Under the pieces are notes generated by a model. It was given only the letters and a program-made list of their open reading frames with translations, had not been told where the DNA came from and did no database searches. The translations under genes were made by a program, and so were the position numbers. Below, in pieces: positions 51,913-60,661 of a DNA stretch of 64,000 bases. The stretch comes from Streptomyces sp. S.PB5 (GTDB taxonomy: Bacteria; Actinomycetota; Actinomycetes; Streptomycetales; Streptomycetaceae), in contig NZ_JAQMWP010000002.1 in assembly GCF_030403745.1 (NCBI RefSeq), positions 806,001 through 870,000 on the forward strand. The letters run 5' to 3'. Within the stretch, counting starts at the first letter, position 1. Every line of letters starts with the position of its first letter.

Positions 51913-52287
51913 GCCCGGCCGGGTGAGCGCTTCGGCCAATTCCTGGACGGTCGCGTAGTGCCCCTTGCGCGGCAGTCGCTCCACCGCCTCGACGAGGGTG
52001 TCCGGCGCGTACGCCCGGCGCAGTGCCCCGGCCAGTTGCCGTGCGCTCGCCGGGAACGCGCTGCGGCCGAGATGCCGGGCCAGTTCCAGCCGGACCACCC
52101 CCAGCGATGCTCCGGAACGCCCCGGCGCCACGGGCCCGCCCGCGATCACCGGATCGTCGTCGGCGGTGGGTTCGGGATCGTGCCACTCCTCGGTCCGGGT
52201 GGGATGCCCGGACCTCAGCAGCCCCTGCAGTTCGTGTTTCATCTCGTCGTCGCGGTGGACGCTCAGCCGGTCGCTGCCTCGCTGCAT
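51907..52287 (-). CDS. DUF2795-family protein
   Basis: A 126-residue protein. The N-terminal half is polar (DEMKHELQGLLRSGHPTRTE); the C-terminal half is helical and holds the DUF2795 pattern FPASARQLAGALRRAYAPDT with LPRKGHYATVQELAEAL, a small fold common in actinobacteria and of unknown function. GGAGGGAGAG precedes the ATG at 52285-52287. A strong SigB-type promoter lies upstream, so it is likely stress-induced. Confidence 0.85.
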   Translation of the reverse strand: MQRGSDRLSVHRDDEMKHELQGLLRSGHPTRTEEWHDPEPTADDDPVIAGGPVAPGRSGASLGVVRLELARHLGRSAFPASARQLAGALRRAYAPDTLVEAVERLPRKGHYATVQELAEALTRPGA

Positions 52288-52322
52288 GACTCTCCCTCCA
52301 GATCTTCGGGGGCGGTCTCCGC

Positions 52323-52347
52323 GTACCCGAGGACCGGGCCCCGACAC
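52323..52347 (-). promoter_or_regulatory. SigB-type promoter of the DUF2795 gene
   Basis: On the minus strand GTGT (52344-52347), 15-bp spacer and GGGTAC (52323-52328) match GNNT-N14-16-GGGTAC. Predicted leader is about 30 nt to the ATG at 52287. Confidence 0.65.
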
Positions 52348-52418
52348 GGGGGTTTGCCCTCCGTTTCGGGGGAGACCCGGCCGTTCGCCCCCCACGCGAT
52401 CCAGGGGAGGGAAACACC

Positions 52419-52661
52419 ATGGCGGTCCTGGCCGTGTTCATCCCGCTCCTCATGCTCGGCGTGGTGCTGGCACTGGGCCGTTACGAGGAGCTGCTCCTGC
52501 CGGACGAGCGGGAGAAGCCGGGGGAACTGCTGCGGGACGACGGCAAGCCGTCCGTTCCCCCTGCTGCTTCCGTTCCCCCCGCTGCTGAGGCCCGGCTGCC
52601 TACTTCTTCTTCTCCCGCCCCTTCTCCCGCCCCGGCAGGAACTCCTGCATCTTCGCCTTGA
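52419..52661 (+). CDS. Small single-pass membrane protein
   Basis: An 80-residue protein: a membrane helix at residues 2-20 (AVLAVFIPLLMLGVVLALGR), then YEELLLPDEREKPGEL and a Pro/Ala/Ser-rich tail. GGGGAGGG lies 9 nt before the ATG, a strong ribosome site. The last 62 bp overlap the 3' end of the convergent pyruvate oxidase gene, so the tail may reflect the opposite frame. Function unknown. Confidence 0.7.
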   Translation: MAVLAVFIPLLMLGVVLALGRYEELLLPDEREKPGELLRDDGKPSVPPAASVPPAAEARLPTSSSPAPSPAPAGTPASSP

Positions 52662-54411
52662 ACCCCTGCTTGATCATGGACCCGCGGTCGGCGTCGCCCT
52701 TCAGGATCGACTCGGCCGTGGCCTCCATCTGGTCCCAGGTGGCATGCGGAGGGATCGGCGGTACCGCCGGGTCGGTGAGGAACTCGATGACCGCGGGCCC
52801 GTCGGCCTCCAGGCCCGCGCGCCAGCCCGCCTCCACGTCCTCGGGCTTCTCCACGCGGATGCCGGTCAGGCCGAGTGAGCGGGCGAACGCGGCGTACTGC
52901 ACGTCCGGGAGCTCCTGAGAGGGCAGGAAGGAGGGGGCGCCCTCCATGGCGCGCATCTCCCAGGTGACCTGATTCAGATCGTGGTTGTTCCACACACCGA
53001 CGACCAGCCGCGGATCCTCCCACAGGTCCTTGTACTTGGCCGCCGTGATCAGCTCCGCCATGCCGTTCATCTGCATCGCCCCGTCCCCGACCAGCGCGAT
53101 CGCCGGCCGGTCCGGGTGGGCGAACTTCGCGCCGATGGCGTACGGCACTCCGCAGCCCATCGTCGCGAGCGTGCCGGAGAGCGAGGCGCGCATGCCGTCC
53201 CGCATGGTCAGGTGCCGGGCGTACCAGTTGGCGGCCGAGCCGGAGTCGGAGCTGATGATCGCGTCGCCCGGCAGCAGCGGGTCCAGGGCGTGGGCCACGT
53301 ACTCCGGGTTGATCGGGTCGGCCGACAACTCCGCACGGCGTTCCGTCACCTCACGCCAGCGCCGGACGTTGTCGCACACCGTGTCGTACCACTCGCGGCC
53401 GCGCTCCTCCCCGTTCAGCAGCGGTATCAGCCGCTCCAGGGTCGCCTTGGCGTCGCCGACCAGATTGACCTCGTACGGGTAGCGCATCCCGACCATGTGC
53501 GGGTCGATGTCGATCTGCACCCCGCGCGCGTCGCCGAAGTCCGGCAGGAACTGTGTGTAGGGGAAGGACGATCCGATGGTCAGCAGGGTGTCGCAGTCCC
53601 GCATCAGCTCGTACGACGGCCGGGTGCCCAGCAGGCCGATCGCACCGGTGACGTAGGGGAGTTCGTCGCTGAGGGCGTCCTTGCCGAGCAGGGCCTTCGC
53701 GACGCCCGCGCCGAGCAGTTCGGCGATCCGCTGCACCTCGGTGCGCGCGCCCGAGGCGCCCTGGCCGATCAGAATGCCCACCTTGTCACCGGAGTTGAGG
53801 ATCTCGGCCGCCCGCAGCAGGGACTCCTCGGACGGCACGGCCGTCCAGGAACTGCGGTCCAGGCTGGACGGCACCATCTTGAACTCGTGCGTGGGGGCCG
53901 AGTAGTCGAGCTCCTGGACGTCCCCGGGAATGATGATCGCGGTGGGGCAGCGGCGGGCGTACGCGGTGCGGATCGCCCGGTCCAGTACGTTCGGCAACTG
54001 CTCGGGGACGGTCACCGTCTCCACGAAGTCGGAGGCGACGTCCTTGAAGAGGGTGTGCAGATCGACCTCCTGCTGATACGAGCCGCCCATCGCGGTGCGA
54101 TGCGTCTGGCCGACGATCGCCAGCACCGGCACATGGTCGAGCTTGGCGTCGTAGAGGCCGTTGAGGAGATGGATCGCGCCGGGGCCGGAGGTCGCCGCGC
54201 ACACTCCGAGACGGCCGCTGAACTTGGCGTAGCCGACCGCCTGGAACGCCGACATCTCCTCGTGCCGCGACTGGACGAACCGCGGCTCGTTATCGGCCCG
54301 GCCCCATGCGGCGAGCAGGCCGTTGATGCCGTCGCCCGGATAACCGAACACATGGTCCACTCCCCACTCGCGCAGTCGCTGCAGGACGTGGTCGGAGACC
54401 TTGGTGCTCAT
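52600..54411 (-). CDS. poxB: Thiamine-diphosphate-dependent pyruvate oxidase/dehydrogenase (PoxB-like)
   Basis: A 603-residue ThDP enzyme. The pyrimidine domain has the catalytic Glu in VQSRHEEMSAFQAVGYAKFS; the central FAD/nucleotide domain spans about 190-330; the ThDP domain motif is VGDGAMQMNGMAELITAAKY ending near VVGVWNNHDLNQV. Close relatives are E. coli PoxB-type pyruvate:quinone oxidoreductases, which make acetate and feed the respiratory chain. A basic tail (GREKGREKKK) overlaps the convergent small membrane gene. Acetolactate synthase-type activity is less likely from the overall pattern. Confidence 0.88.
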   Translation of the reverse strand: MSTKVSDHVLQRLREWGVDHVFGYPGDGINGLLAAWGRADNEPRFVQSRHEEMSAFQAVGYAKFSGRLGVCAATSGPGAIHLLNGLYDAKLDHVPVLAIVGQTHRTAMGGSYQQEVDLHTLFKDVASDFVETVTVPEQLPNVLDRAIRTAYARRCPTAIIIPGDVQELDYSAPTHEFKMVPSSLDRSSWTAVPSEESLLRAAEILNSGDKVGILIGQGASGARTEVQRIAELLGAGVAKALLGKDALSDELPYVTGAIGLLGTRPSYELMRDCDTLLTIGSSFPYTQFLPDFGDARGVQIDIDPHMVGMRYPYEVNLVGDAKATLERLIPLLNGEERGREWYDTVCDNVRRWREVTERRAELSADPINPEYVAHALDPLLPGDAIISSDSGSAANWYARHLTMRDGMRASLSGTLATMGCGVPYAIGAKFAHPDRPAIALVGDGAMQMNGMAELITAAKYKDLWEDPRLVVGVWNNHDLNQVTWEMRAMEGAPSFLPSQELPDVQYAAFARSLGLTGIRVEKPEDVEAGWRAGLEADGPAVIEFLTDPAVPPIPPHATWDQMEATAESILKGDADRGSMIKQGFKAKMQEFLPGREKGREKKK

Positions 54412-54653
54412 GGACGGACCTCCCGGTCATAGGGGCACACGGGCGCCTTACGAGTGACCGCACGGGCCCCCGGAAAACCTGGAACCGGTTTGCGGCCCAG
54501 GGCCGGGGGCAGGCGCAGTGACAGTGCTTCGGACAGGAGGCACGTCCGTGGGAGAGGCCCGTCGGCCGGCCCCGGCTGTGCCTGTCCGACCGCGGCCGCG
54601 CTCCCACGGTGACCGTCCGACCCAGAGCGCGACCAAGGGAGTTGCGACGCACC

Positions 54654-55448
54654 ATGTCCACTCGAGTGAGCGCGAAGCACCACCCGCACGACGACGCCCC
54701 CGACACCGCCGAGGCCTTTCGCAGGCTCGCCGCGCTGCCCCCGGGCCCTGAGCACGATCGCCTGCGCGGAACGATCGTGGAGGCGTGGCTGCCCATGGCC
54801 GACCGGCTCGCCGGACGCTTCCGCAGCCGCGGTGAGAGCTTCGAGGATCTGCGCCAGGTCGCGGCACTCGGCCTGGTCAAGGCCGTCGACCGCTACGACC
54901 CCGAGCGCGGCAACGCCTTCGAGAGCTACGCCGTGCCCACCATCACCGGTGAGATCAAGCGGCACTTCCGCGACCACATGTGGACGCTGCACGTGCCCCG
55001 GCGGGTCCAGGACCTGCGCAACCGTGTGCGCTTCGCCTGCCAGGACCTGTCCCAGACCGTCTCCGGGCGGCGGCCCACGGTCGCGGAGATCGCCTCGCAC
55101 GCCGGTATGAGCGAGGAGGACGTGCTGGTGGGGCTGGAGGCGCTGGAGAGCTTCACCGCGCTGTCGCTGGACGCGGAACTGCCGGGGAGCGAGGACGGGT
55201 ACTCACTCGGTGACGCGCTGGGAGAGGCCGATCCGGCACTCGACACGGTGGTGGACCGGGAGGCGGTCAAGCCCCGGCTCGCCGCGTTGCCCGAGCGGGA
55301 GCGGGCGATCCTGTACATGCGCTTCTTCGGGGACATGACCCAGTCGCGGATCGCCGAACAGCTCGGGATCTCGCAGATGCATGTGTCCCGGCTGATCAGC
55401 CGGTGCTGCGGGCGGGTGCGGGAGCAAGTGATGAGGGACGTCGCGTAA
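54654..55448 (+). CDS. SigB/SigF/SigG-family RNA polymerase sigma factor
   Basis: A 264-residue group 3 sigma factor. Region 2 is SFEDLRQVAALGLVKAVDRY then GNAFESYAVPTITGEIKRHF; region 3 starts PRRVQDLRNRVRFACQDLSQ; region 4 is LPERERAILYMRFFGDMTQS with the helix-turn-helix RIAEQLGISQMHVSRLI. This subfamily controls stress and differentiation in Streptomyces and is governed by anti-sigma/anti-anti-sigma pairs; none is adjacent. The ATG at 54654 follows AAGGGAG. GTTT-N15-GGGCAG at about 54489 is a near match to the SigB promoter. Confidence 0.95.
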   Translation: MSTRVSAKHHPHDDAPDTAEAFRRLAALPPGPEHDRLRGTIVEAWLPMADRLAGRFRSRGESFEDLRQVAALGLVKAVDRYDPERGNAFESYAVPTITGEIKRHFRDHMWTLHVPRRVQDLRNRVRFACQDLSQTVSGRRPTVAEIASHAGMSEEDVLVGLEALESFTALSLDAELPGSEDGYSLGDALGEADPALDTVVDREAVKPRLAALPERERAILYMRFFGDMTQSRIAEQLGISQMHVSRLISRCCGRVREQVMRDVA

Positions 55449-55576
55449 CGGGCCGTCGAGGTCACTCGCTTGGCCGCACCCGTCCCGCGAATGGGGTCCG
55501 GCGGCGCGCGGCCGGGCGTGAGGCGGGCTGTGATGGCTGCGTGACCCCGCAGTCGACGGTCCAAGGAGTACACCCC

Positions 55577-56209
55577 ATGCGCCGCACCGCCCGTGCCCTG
55601 TCCGTTGCCGTGCTGGTCGGCGCCGCCGTGGGGGCTGCCGTGCCGGTCGCCTTCGCGGAGCCGGCCGCCGAGGTCAGTCCTGGCAGTGCCCAGCCGGGCG
55701 GGAGCGTCACCGTCTCGGTGTCCTGCGATCCCCTCAGCGGGACGGCTCCCACCACCATCGAGGCGACCTCGCAGGCCTTCGACGAGGGGACCGTCCAGCT
55801 GCAGCTCGTCACCGGGAACGACGACGCCGTGTCCGGGCCCGCCTACCGAGGCACCGCGCGGATCGGCCCCGCCTCGGACTTCGAGGAACCGGACGCGGTC
55901 GGCCGGGACTCCGCGTGGACCGTCGACGGGACCTGCCCGGCGGCCACCGGCACGCAGGGCAGGCAGTGGAGCGCGACGTTCACGGTGGTGCGCGGGAGCG
56001 GGCACTCCGAACACTCCGGGCAGTCCTGCACCGAGCCGCGCACGGCGTCCTGTTCCGGCGCCGCGGTCCAGCGGGGGGTGCGGGCCGGTGCGGGCGGGGC
56101 CTTCACCGATTCGGTGCCCGCCCTGGTCACCGGCGGGGTGCTCATCGCGGGAGCGCTGGGCGCGGCCGTGTACCGGGTACGGCGTAAGGCGCCCCCCGGA
56201 CAGGCGTGA
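55577..56209 (+). CDS. Secreted, membrane-anchored protein of unknown function
   Basis: A 210-residue protein. Signal peptide 1-27 (RRTARALSVAVLVGAAVGAA, cut near AFA). A beta-rich extracellular domain follows (SAQPGGSVTVSVSCDPLSGT; CPAATGTQGRQWSATFTVVR) with several Cys. A C-terminal membrane helix (VPALVTGGVLIAGALGAAVY) and basic RVRRKA end. This layout suits a wall- or membrane-attached surface protein. AAGGAG is 8 nt before the ATG. No family recognised. Confidence 0.85.
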   Translation: MRRTARALSVAVLVGAAVGAAVPVAFAEPAAEVSPGSAQPGGSVTVSVSCDPLSGTAPTTIEATSQAFDEGTVQLQLVTGNDDAVSGPAYRGTARIGPASDFEEPDAVGRDSAWTVDGTCPAATGTQGRQWSATFTVVRGSGHSEHSGQSCTEPRTASCSGAAVQRGVRAGAGGAFTDSVPALVTGGVLIAGALGAAVYRVRRKAPPGQA

Positions 56210-56364
56210 GCCCGGCGTGTGACCGGCGCAACTCGAGCGGACCCCTATGGGTGCGCGCCACCCTGGGTACTCAGATGCCGAGGGCGCCGCCCCCGTCGTA
56301 CGGAGCGACCCGAGGTGAGGGCACCCCACGGCGCCGCGACCCAGCAGCCCACCCGGAGGTACCC

Positions 56365-57612
56365 ATGCGGCGGACGGACCCGGAAGGACACGGCCCCGTC
56401 CGCTACGGCCCCCCGCTGCCGGACGACGGACTGCCCGTGCTGCCCGAACTGGCCGCCGTGCTCGCCGCGGCCGCGACCCGCGGGAACAGCGAACCGGTGG
56501 GCGGCGGGACCGAACTCCTGGAGGCCGCGTGCGGCTACTGGGACCGGCGTGGCCTGGCCGTCGGATCCGAGCGGGTGGTGGCGGCCCCCGGCGCCCCCGC
56601 GCTGCTGCTCGCGCTGACCGCCGCCCTGGGCGGCGACGTCCTGGTGCCACGGCCCTGCGCGGCCTGGTGGGCGCCGTACGCACGCCTGTTGGGAAGACCC
56701 GTCTTCCATGTGCCGACACCGGCGGAGAGCGGCGGTGTCCCGGATCCGTACGCCCTCCTGGAGACCGTCCGCCGGGTCCGTGACGAGGGCGGGGACCCCC
56801 GGCTGCTCGTGCTGTCGGTCGCCGACGACCCCACCGCCACCGTGGCGCCGCCCGAGGTGCTGCACGAGACCGCGCAGGCCGCCACCGGTGAGGGACTGCA
56901 CCTGGTCAGCGACGAGACCTGGCGGGACACCGTGCACGCGCCGCACGACACCGTGCTGCTCAGCCCCGCCGAGATGCTGCCCGAGAAGGTCACCGTCGTC
57001 AGCGACCTGGCCGGTGCGCTGCTGCCGTCGGGCTGGCCCGCCGCCGTCGCCCGTTTCCCCGCGGGGCAGTTCGGCGACGGTCTGCACGCGCGCGTGCTGG
57101 ACGTCCTGACCGCGATGGGCGCCCGGGTCGCCGCCCCCGTCGCCACCGCTGCCGGATACGCGCTCCAGGAACCCGAACCGGTCACCACGCGCGTGACGGC
57201 CGCCGTGCGCCTGCACGCGCGCGTGGCCGCCGCCGCGCACGCCGCCGTCGTCTCGGCGGGCGCCCTGGCCCGGCCCCCGCAGGCCGGCCGGCACCTCTAC
57301 GCCGACCTCGGCCCGCTGCGCACCGCCCTGTCCGCGCACGGCGTCGGCGACGCCCAGGACCTGGAGGACTTCCTCGCGGCCCGGCTCGGGCTGCCCGCCC
57401 CGGGCGGCCACCGCTTCGGCGACGACCTCGGCGCCCTGCGGGTACGCCTGTCCACCGGTTCGCTGCTCACCGGGACGGACGCCGAACTCAAGGAATGCCT
57501 CAGTTCACCCTCACCGTTGGAACTGCCACACGTGCAACGCGCGTTGATCACTCTGAAGTCGGTTTTCGACGACCTCCGCGACGACGCTCAGCGATGGGAG
57601 CCTCCTCGATGA
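56365..57612 (+). CDS. Aminotransferase-fold protein lacking the catalytic lysine
   Basis: A 415-residue protein of the class I/II aminotransferase fold: RYGPPLPDDGLPVLPELAAV, GGGTELLEAACGYWDRRGLA, and VPRPCAAWWAPYARLLGRPV follow family order. The PLP residues are changed. The S-x-S-K lysine segment reads SDLAGALLPSGWP (residues 213-225), the DExY motif is DETW (183-186), and the NPxNPTG loop is SVADDPTATV. A conserved LRVRLSTG remains near the end. It probably does not do classical transamination and may bind PLP differently or be a scaffold. GGAGG precedes the ATG at 56365; ATGA overlap with the next gene. Confidence 0.85.
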   Translation: MRRTDPEGHGPVRYGPPLPDDGLPVLPELAAVLAAAATRGNSEPVGGGTELLEAACGYWDRRGLAVGSERVVAAPGAPALLLALTAALGGDVLVPRPCAAWWAPYARLLGRPVFHVPTPAESGGVPDPYALLETVRRVRDEGGDPRLLVLSVADDPTATVAPPEVLHETAQAATGEGLHLVSDETWRDTVHAPHDTVLLSPAEMLPEKVTVVSDLAGALLPSGWPAAVARFPAGQFGDGLHARVLDVLTAMGARVAAPVATAAGYALQEPEPVTTRVTAAVRLHARVAAAAHAAVVSAGALARPPQAGRHLYADLGPLRTALSAHGVGDAQDLEDFLAARLGLPAPGGHRFGDDLGALRVRLSTGSLLTGTDAELKECLSSPSPLELPHVQRALITLKSVFDDLRDDAQRWEPPR

Positions 57613-58685
57613 CGCAGCAGTCCGAGTCGACCACCACCAGCACGACCACCAGCACGGCCACCCGGGAGGCCGACGATCCGGCGGCCCTGTCCCCCCTAGC
57701 CCCCCTCGCCCCGTTCCCGCCGCTCGCCGAACCCCGCCCGCTGGGCGAACGCCGGGTCTGGCCCCGGACCTTCCACGACCGCCTGACCGCCCCGCTGCCC
57801 GGCCTCAAGGCCATGGCCCGGTTCGCCCGCGAGGGCTCGGTCCGTCCCGGCCGCGAGGGCCTCGCCGACATCCCCCGCCTGCCCTTCGCCCCCCGCCCCC
57901 TGCCCCGCGTCGACGCCCGCACGGTCGCCGTCTCCTGGGCGGGACACGCCAGTTGGGTGGTGCGGATCGGCGGTCTGACCGTCCTCACCGACCCCGTCTG
58001 GTCCCGCCGCATCCTCGGCACCCCGGCCCGGATCACCCCCGTCGGCATCCCCTGGGACGCCCTGCCGCGCGTCGACGCCGTCGTCATCAGCCACAACCAC
58101 TACGACCACCTCGACGCCCCCACCCTGCGCCGGCTCCCGCGCGACACCCCGGTCTTCGTCCCCGCCGGACTCGGCCCCTGGTTCCGCCGCCGCCGCTTCA
58201 CCCTCGTCACCGAGCTCGACTGGTGGGAGGCCGCCGAACTGAACGGCGTACGCCTCGACTTCGTCCCCTCCCACCACTGGTCCAAGCGCACCCTCACCGA
58301 CACCTGCCGCAGCCTCTGGGGCGGCTGGGTCCTCACCTCCAGCGACGGACAGCGGGTGTACTTCGCGGGCGACACCGGCTACGGCCACTGGTTCTCCCGC
58401 ATCGGCCGCCGCTACCCCGGCATCGACCTCGCCCTCCTGCCGATCGGCGCCTACGACCCCCGCTGGTGGCTGAGCGATGTCCACTGCGACCCGGAGGAAG
58501 CGGTGCGGGCGGCACAGGACCTGGGCGCGCGCCGGATGGCCCCCATGCACTGGGGCACGTTCGTGCTGTCGGCGGAACCGGTCCTGGAGCCGCTGACCAG
58601 GGTGCGGGCGGCCTGGGAGAAGGCGGGCCTGGCGCGGGAGGACCTGTGGGACCTGCCGGTCGGAGGATCGAGGGTGCTCGGTTAG
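57609..58685 (+). CDS. Metallo-beta-lactamase-fold hydrolase (NAPE-PLD/UlaG-like)
   Basis: A 358-residue hydrolase with a Thr/Ser/Ala-rich N-terminal 50 residues. Metal motif ISHNHYDHLDAPTLRRLP (HxHxDH), FVPSHHWSKRTLTDTC, YFAGDTGYGHWF and MHWGTFVLSAEPVLEP are the NAPE-PLD/UlaG-type ligands in order. These proteins hydrolyse phosphodiester or ester bonds; a lipid substrate is possible. ATG at 57609 overlaps the aminotransferase-fold stop and has GGGAG 8 nt upstream; ATG at 57594 is an alternative. Its last 4 bp overlap the DedA gene tail to tail. Confidence 0.9.
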   Translation: MTQQSESTTTSTTTSTATREADDPAALSPLAPLAPFPPLAEPRPLGERRVWPRTFHDRLTAPLPGLKAMARFAREGSVRPGREGLADIPRLPFAPRPLPRVDARTVAVSWAGHASWVVRIGGLTVLTDPVWSRRILGTPARITPVGIPWDALPRVDAVVISHNHYDHLDAPTLRRLPRDTPVFVPAGLGPWFRRRRFTLVTELDWWEAAELNGVRLDFVPSHHWSKRTLTDTCRSLWGGWVLTSSDGQRVYFAGDTGYGHWFSRIGRRYPGIDLALLPIGAYDPRWWLSDVHCDPEEAVRAAQDLGARRMAPMHWGTFVLSAEPVLEPLTRVRAAWEKAGLAREDLWDLPVGGSRVLG

Positions 58686-59320
58686 ACCCCGGCCGTCCCA
58701 CGGACGCGCCGCCACACGGAGGGGGCCGCGCTGATCACCACGGTCAGCGCGACCGCCGCGACCACACCCTCCCAGGGTTCGCTGAACAGCGAACCGCCGA
58801 GGATCCCGATCAGCTGATAGGTGACCGCCCAGGCCAGACAGGCCGGGAAGTTGCCCCGGACGAACCTCCGCAACGGCCACTTGGCCATGAGGCATGCCAA
58901 CATCACGGGGATCCGGCCCGCCGGCACCAGCCGCGACAGCACCAGCACCGTCACACCATGGTCGGCCAGCTTCTCCTGCGCCTGCGTCAGCCGCTCCTCC
59001 GGAGCCCGCGACCGGATCGCCTCCAGCCACCGCGACCCGTTCTTCGACCGCATCCCGCGCCGACCCAGCCAGTACAGCGTGGCGTCCCCCAGGAACGCGG
59101 CCACCGACGCCGTGACGAACACCAGCGCCAACGCGAACGGCGCGGTCTGATGGAACGCCACCACCGCCGCCGAGCTCACCAGCGCCCCGGTCGGCACGAT
59201 CGGCACCAACGCCCCGATCAACACCAGCAGGAACAGCGACGGATACCCGATCGCCTGCTGTGTGGACTCCGGCGGCACGGTCGACACGGGGGCCGCCGCC
59301 AGCAGCCAGGGCGACGTCAC
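58682..59320 (-). CDS. DedA-family membrane protein
   Basis: A 212-residue protein of the DedA/VTT group: YPSLFLLVLIGALVPIVPTG, ASVAAFLGDATLYWLGRRGM (family motif with the acidic residue and Gly), then VLVLSRLVPAGRIPVMLACL (the conserved R-x-x-P-x-x-R region) and NFPACLAWAVTYQLIGILGG. DedA proteins are implicated in undecaprenyl-phosphate or phospholipid flipping and membrane homeostasis. GTG at 59320 overlaps the upstream metallo-hydrolase stop (GTGA), so the two are coupled. Confidence 0.92.
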   Translation of the reverse strand: MTSPWLLAAAPVSTVPPESTQQAIGYPSLFLLVLIGALVPIVPTGALVSSAAVVAFHQTAPFALALVFVTASVAAFLGDATLYWLGRRGMRSKNGSRWLEAIRSRAPEERLTQAQEKLADHGVTVLVLSRLVPAGRIPVMLACLMAKWPLRRFVRGNFPACLAWAVTYQLIGILGGSLFSEPWEGVVAAVALTVVISAAPSVWRRVRGTAGV

Positions 59321-60090
59321 CGCGCCACCCCCGGCCGCACGCTCTCCCCGTGCCCCAGCAGATGCACCGCCACCCCCGGCGCCCGCTCCGCCGCGAGCCG
59401 CACGAACTCCGCACCGGGCGCGTGGAATTCATGGGGGCGCACGGCGTCCATCCCGATCGGCCAGTACGTGCCGTAGTGCACCGGCACCGCGCTCACCGGA
59501 TCGAGCTGCGCCAGTGCCTGCGCCGCCCGCCCCGCGTCCAGGTGCCCCTCCCCGAGATGCGGGCCCCAGCCCCCCACCGGCAGCAACGCCACATCGACCG
59601 GCCCGACCTCCTTGGCCATCGAGTCGAACAACCCGGTGTCCCCGGCGAAGTACGTCCGCGCCTCACCCTCGACGACATACCCGAGCGCGGGGGAGCGATG
59701 CGGCCCGACCGGCAGCCGCCGCCCGTCGTGCAGAGCGGGGACCGCCCGTACGACGACGTCCCCCACCGCCGTCTCGTCGCCGGGTGAGACCTCGCTGACG
59801 TGCAGATGGGCGAGCCGGCGCAGCCCCGGTACGGCACGGGCCGCACCCCGGGGCACGAGCAGGCGCGTGCCCGGCGCGAGCCGCTGCAGGGAGGGAACGT
59901 GCAGATGATCGGCGTGCAGATGGGAGACGAGCGCCACGTCCGCACGCCAGGCGGTCGGCGGCGGTACCGCGCCCCGGCGGCGGCGCAGATGTGCGAGCCG
60001 GCGGGCGAACAGAGGGTCGGTGAGCACACGTACGTCCGAGTCCGCGACCGTGCAGGTGGCGTGACCCCACCACGTGATCTCCACCGGCAC
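59317..60090 (-). CDS. Metallo-beta-lactamase-fold hydrolase
   Basis: A 257-residue hydrolase. ITWWGHATCTVADSDVRVLT at the start; metal motif VSHLHADHLHVPSLQRLAPG; TYFAGDTGLFDSMAKEVGPV; and VPVHYGTYWPIGMD near the end. It belongs to the UlaG/NAPE-PLD-like branch and is smaller than the hydrolase at 57609. Substrate unknown. GTG at 60088-60090 has AGGAGG 9 nt upstream. It forms an operon with DedA. Confidence 0.9.
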   Translation of the reverse strand: MPVEITWWGHATCTVADSDVRVLTDPLFARRLAHLRRRRGAVPPPTAWRADVALVSHLHADHLHVPSLQRLAPGTRLLVPRGAARAVPGLRRLAHLHVSEVSPGDETAVGDVVVRAVPALHDGRRLPVGPHRSPALGYVVEGEARTYFAGDTGLFDSMAKEVGPVDVALLPVGGWGPHLGEGHLDAGRAAQALAQLDPVSAVPVHYGTYWPIGMDAVRPHEFHAPGAEFVRLAAERAPGVAVHLLGHGESVRPGVAR

Positions 60091-60173
60091 CTCTTTGCCT
60101 CCTTCGCGCGACTCCCCGAAGCCTACGGGCAGGAGTAGGGTCGGCGGCGAAACCCGGAGGTGAGGGGGACGCC

Positions 60174-60575
60174 ATGGGACCGGTCCGCGTGACGGCGATC
60201 GCGAGTCTGACGCCGCTGGAGGAGCTGGAAGCGGACCCCTTCCTGGTGGACTCCCGCAGCCAGCACGCGATGTGCGCCCGCTGGGCCGCCGAGCGGGGCT
60301 ACATCGTCAGCCGGGAACTCCTCGTACGGGGCCTGCGCGCCGACCACTGCGTCCTGTGGGACGGCGTCCGTCCGGGCACCGACCTCTTCGTCGCACCCAG
60401 CCGCCGCGTCCTGGAGAGCGCCCTGTCCTCGGTCGAGGAGTTCGTCGCCGAGTGCGCGCGGCGCGGGGTGCGGGTGGAGACCGTGGGGTCCGCGGAACCG
60501 TCGTACGACGCCCAGATGAAGGCCCGGATCCACCGCCGCCTGTCGATGCCGACGGCGGGGTACGACGGCCGTTGA
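60174..60575 (+). CDS. Conserved actinobacterial protein of unknown function
   Basis: A 133-residue soluble protein. Recognisable segments: DPFLVDSRSQHAMCARWAAE, RGYIVSRELLVRGLRADHCV, VAPSRRVLESALSSVEEFVA and ARIHRRLSMPTAGYDGR. Residues about 15-110 could form an alpha/beta fold like the N-terminal part of serine recombinases (ERGYIVSRE is similar in style), but no catalytic Ser is evident. GGAGG precedes the ATG. I do not assign a function. Confidence 0.8.
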   Translation: MGPVRVTAIASLTPLEELEADPFLVDSRSQHAMCARWAAERGYIVSRELLVRGLRADHCVLWDGVRPGTDLFVAPSRRVLESALSSVEEFVAECARRGVRVETVGSAEPSYDAQMKARIHRRLSMPTAGYDGR

Positions 60576-60661
60576 CGCCGTCGCGGGGACACCGGGGCAC
60601 CTCCGTCCGTTGTGGCAGGGTGGGCACAGGCCCGCGTCGGCGACGGGCCGGAACGTGAGGT

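Noticed and set aside
56265-56270. GGGTAC upstream of the aminotransferase-fold gene as a SigB promoter
   Set aside because: No fitting -35 box; spacing to the start is long.
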